64,000 bases of DNA, taken from contig BSQZ01000111.1 in assembly GCA_033239005.1 (NCBI GenBank), positions 666,001 to 730,000 of the forward strand, in the 5' to 3' direction. Source of the DNA: Lamellibrachia satsuma. Lineage: Eukaryota > Annelida > Polychaeta > Sabellida > Siboglinidae. Position numbers and translations under genes: made by a program. The notes under the pieces were generated by a model. That model made no database searches. It saw only the letters and a program-made list of their open reading frames with translations, and was not told the origin of the DNA. The first letter of the stretch is position 1, and each line of letters begins with the position of its first letter. Below are positions 1 to 64,000 of the stretch, piece after piece.

Positions 1-60714
<60,714 letters not shown>

Positions 60715-60924
60715 TCGATCAACCGAGAAGGATCTTCAACAACGAATGACGAACAGAACCGCAATGGCGCATGATATTTCCATTAATGTAGCGTAGAGAA
60801 AGCATTAAAAATGAAGACAAAACAGAATATCAACATAAAAAGTACCATGTAGTTAAGACATGTATACTGAATAGATGAGTAACTACTTAGACACACACAT
60901 ATGTGTTTGTGTTATATAGTCTTG

Positions 60925-60930
60925 AATAAA
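60925..60930 (+). promoter_or_regulatory. Poly(A) signal AATAAA
   Basis: AATAAA in the context cttgaataaatag lies downstream of the proposed stop at 60714. It would place the 3' end of the mRNA near 60945, ahead of the (CA)n array. Confidence 0.45.
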
Positions 60931-61028
60931 TAGTGTATCCAGAACTACCGGTGTTCTTGATTTTGTATGACGCAATTTTAAATCCACATGATATATATGC
61001 ACTCTCGGTCGATTGTCTGGACACGTAT

Positions 61029-61195
<167 letters not shown>

Positions 61196-61288
61196 AAGTA
61201 CAAGACTTCGCTGATATAATGCTGTACTTAGAATGAGTGCATGAAGCTAATGCAAATGTGGACTTCAAATATGTAAACATTGAGATCT

Positions 61289-61370
61289 AAATTGAGGCTT
61301 TTTAACACATTTGTTAAACCAGTGCTCTTGTGTGGAAGTGAAACATCGAAAACAATCGAAGCTGGAAGAG
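61289..61370 (+). mobile_element. Short LINE ORF2 fragment
   Basis: The plus frame reads KLRLFNTFVKPVLLCGSETS, matching the common LINE motif (LFNSxVxPVLLYGSETW). Too short to classify. Confidence 0.5.
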
Positions 61371-62629
61371 ATACACTTCAACCTTATATGTCATAGGGTC
61401 CGAAGAGGATAGGTGAGGTGAGATGGGCTTAGAGTTGGTAATGAGTGGACGTATTGCATTGTAGCTACTTGTAGGTATTTTGTCTCCGGTCGAGCGAGTC
61501 ACTATAGAGTGCATCTAAGAAGCCGACCCCCACAACAATACATCCTAATAACAAATCCCTTACGACGAACGGCTGCCACTTCTCAGTACTTTGGTCAACG
61601 ATGATGTTACTTCGTTACAAGCGCTGTGTGTATAATCTTCACAAACCAGCTATGTTCACCAGTATAATTGGTGCATCTTCATGGTATATCCGTCATGTTG
61701 GTGATAGGCGATTCGCACGGGTCGCGGTATTTCGACACTTTTCAGACCGTTCAGAATAATTATCCAGATCCAGATAACTAAGTATAAATTATCCCTTTGC
61801 TTGCATAAATGGATTGATAATTGCATAATATGAAACAAAGACAATAACAAGAACACGACAGCAACACGGGAAAATGGTTTGTCAATAGTAGTGTCTTGTA
61901 TGTGTCGTGTTGATGACCAGAGCTGCAAGCGGTGACACCCATCACAGTTGTTCGGTAAAATTTACGTAATTCTGGCCAAACTGTGTCAAGCTGAATGAGC
62001 TCGGCTGAAGCTGGTCGCGATAACTGCGTAGATTAGTTACTTTTGTCGCTAGGACGTCGATCTCGACCCTGGTTGGCATTAGAGACGCCAGTGAACATTC
62101 CTGAGCCACTTAACTTAACATAGGTGGAGTAGAGAAGGTGGAGGTCAAAACAAACGGTAAACGAGAAGCTGTTGCACACCTTTGAGCCTCTTGACATAAC
62201 GTAGGTTGAGAGGTGGTAGAGGTCAAACAAATTGTAAACGTTATTTACTTCAGTAGACTTCAAACCCAGGGCTACATATCCCATGGGACCACGCGGTGAG
62301 CGATACCACATGCGTGCCAGCATAGGGGTGGCAATCTTATAAAAATTCGGATTTTATTTCCTAGTACACCCCAGTACAAACACAAAATAACATTTCGCTA
62401 TTTAAAAATTGCACCAGTTTCTAATGTTTCCTGTCTGGAGTGTGTAAACTAGTAGAGTAGAGTGTAACGTGGTCGTAGCCTGTTTGATGTAGGAAAAAGG
62501 AAACGACGGATACATATAAAAATGTTCGTAACGGACATATTTTATCGCCAATTGGTATGCATTTCAATCATGCGAGTACACATATAATGAATTGGATACA
62601 GAAACATTCAATAAAATAATACTCTAACT
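61371..62629. other. 3' flanking DNA, no gene seen
   Basis: No exon-like signal. An imperfect direct repeat (gagcc...ttaacataggt...ggaggtcaaa and gagcc...ataacgtaggt...agaggtcaaa) lies at about 62100-62245. Confidence 0.5.
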
Positions 62630-63210
<581 letters not shown>

Positions 63211-63520
63211 GGGCGCAATGCTCATATGAAGGAAAACCACCCACAGTTAAACGACGTCTTTGTTGTCGAGACATTTTGTGACGGAACTTAAGCGGAAAGA
63301 TTCTAGCCGTCAAAAACGGGGACCTCGAACTAGTATGTAGTAAGGTCCTCACCCCTAACCCCTATAGCATTGGCCTATTTACACATCCATACGACAACGT
63401 TCAGTTTGTAAACGAAAAACGTGACGTATTTGTGCAGGTTTCCGCGATGCGTGTAGCACTGCAGTTTAATGTGTTATTGGCTAGGTTTGGTTCATCTTCA
63501 CGCTTCGAAGTAGGAACGTG

Positions 63521-63785
63521 GGGCACGGTGGCGCAGCGGTTAGAACGTCCGACTCTCAATCGAGACAATCCAGGTTCGAATCCTCTTGCTGCCGTTTCGA
63601 AGCTTTGGCAATTTCGCAACAGTTCATTCAGCTGTATAAATACGTACATGAATTGCAGCGAGGCTGAACGCTTCAAAGAGCAGTCAAATTGGAATCGAAA
63701 GGTCTGCCAGAGCGTGATGTGTAAAACGCTTTGAGCAGTCCAAAGGACTGGATACCGCGCTATATAAGAACGAACTTTTTTTTAT
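63521..63785 (+). mobile_element. tRNA-derived SINE, fairly intact
   Basis: A box tggcgcagcgg (63529-63539) and B box ggttcgaatcc (63573-63583) have tRNA-like spacing. A unique body with cagctgtataaatac follows, then a tail with gcgctatataag (63757-63768) and a short T-run. The body and tail recur in reverse at 11150-11435. Confidence 0.78.
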
Positions 63786-64000
63786 GCAAAAAACACAAAA
63801 CTACATGCGAACTGAACATTTACACCCACATGATAATATAATGGAATGTGTACATTAACATTAATAGCACATTAACAGTAATATATGCGCGGCAAAATGG
63901 GTGTTGGCTAAACCTGACATTTAACGACAGCCAGCGCATTTATGTACAAACATAAATGTTTGAAATGTGTGTAACCAGTGTATAACCATGTCGAGGTAAT

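Noticed and set aside
63529..63583. tRNA gene
   Set aside because: A and B boxes are present, but the body continues into a SINE sequence repeated elsewhere and no acceptor-stem pairing is evident.

Overview
The window is animal genomic DNA. GT-AG introns, dispersed LINE and SINE remnants, long (TA)n and (CA)n microsatellites and AT-rich non-coding DNA all point to a eukaryote. The protein domains (mucin PTS tracts, TSP1, TIL, VWC, CTCK) are metazoan extracellular modules. A molluscan or other lophotrochozoan source is my best guess, but this is inference from overall style and not a species identification.

Almost everything that codes belongs to one plus-strand gene. It enters the window already in progress and probably stops at 60714, with a poly(A) signal at 60925. 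I reconstructed 43 exons from splice sites, and their phases join end to end apart from two frame breaks, near 1184-1188 and within 33456-33600. The product is a very large secreted mucin-like glycoprotein. Its N-terminal part in this window alternates a roughly 150-residue Cys-bounded beta-sandwich-like domain (called GBD here, for its F5/8C or galactose-binding-like look) with Pro/Thr/Ser (PTS) tracts.

Layout. (i) 1-9223: six GBD second halves, five short PTS exons and five GBD first halves, in five tandem genomic units of about 1.77 kb. (ii) 9543-10970: a PTS exon of 476 codons. (iii) 11740-12192 GBD, then a 4776-bp PTS exon (13256-18031). (iv) 19187-19642 GBD, two tiny Thr-rich exons, then a 2274-bp PTS exon (24136-26409). 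(v) 27899-28351 GBD, then a 4.4-kb PTS exon (29797-34231) with an internal frame break. (vi) 35014-35466 GBD, then a 1326-bp PTS exon (36828-38153). (vii) 38438-55545: a Cys-rich C-terminal region in the order VWC, TSP1, TSP1, TIL, VWC, TSP1, VWC, TSP1, linker, TIL, VWC, CTCK. (viii) 56340-59467: a three-exon Cys-bounded beta-rich domain after the cystine knot, then a short tail exon at 60683-60714.

How the parts would work together, from family knowledge: PTS tracts carry dense O-glycans and make the protein stiff and hydrated. Cys-rich TIL, VWC and CTCK modules drive disulfide-linked dimers and polymers. TSP1 and GBD-like modules bind glycans or matrix. Nearly every module boundary is a phase-1 intron, so modules and PTS exons can be duplicated or lengthened without breaking the frame, and the sequence shows that this has happened repeatedly.

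The rest of the window is intron and 3' flank. It holds LINE remnants (42270-44480, 50515-50870, 53070-53590, 61289-61370, 62630-63100), tRNA-derived SINEs (11150-11435, 60366-60560, 63521-63785), minisatellites (45022-45258, 56512-56655, 57061-57595, 58951-59240) and many dinucleotide arrays. I saw no second gene.
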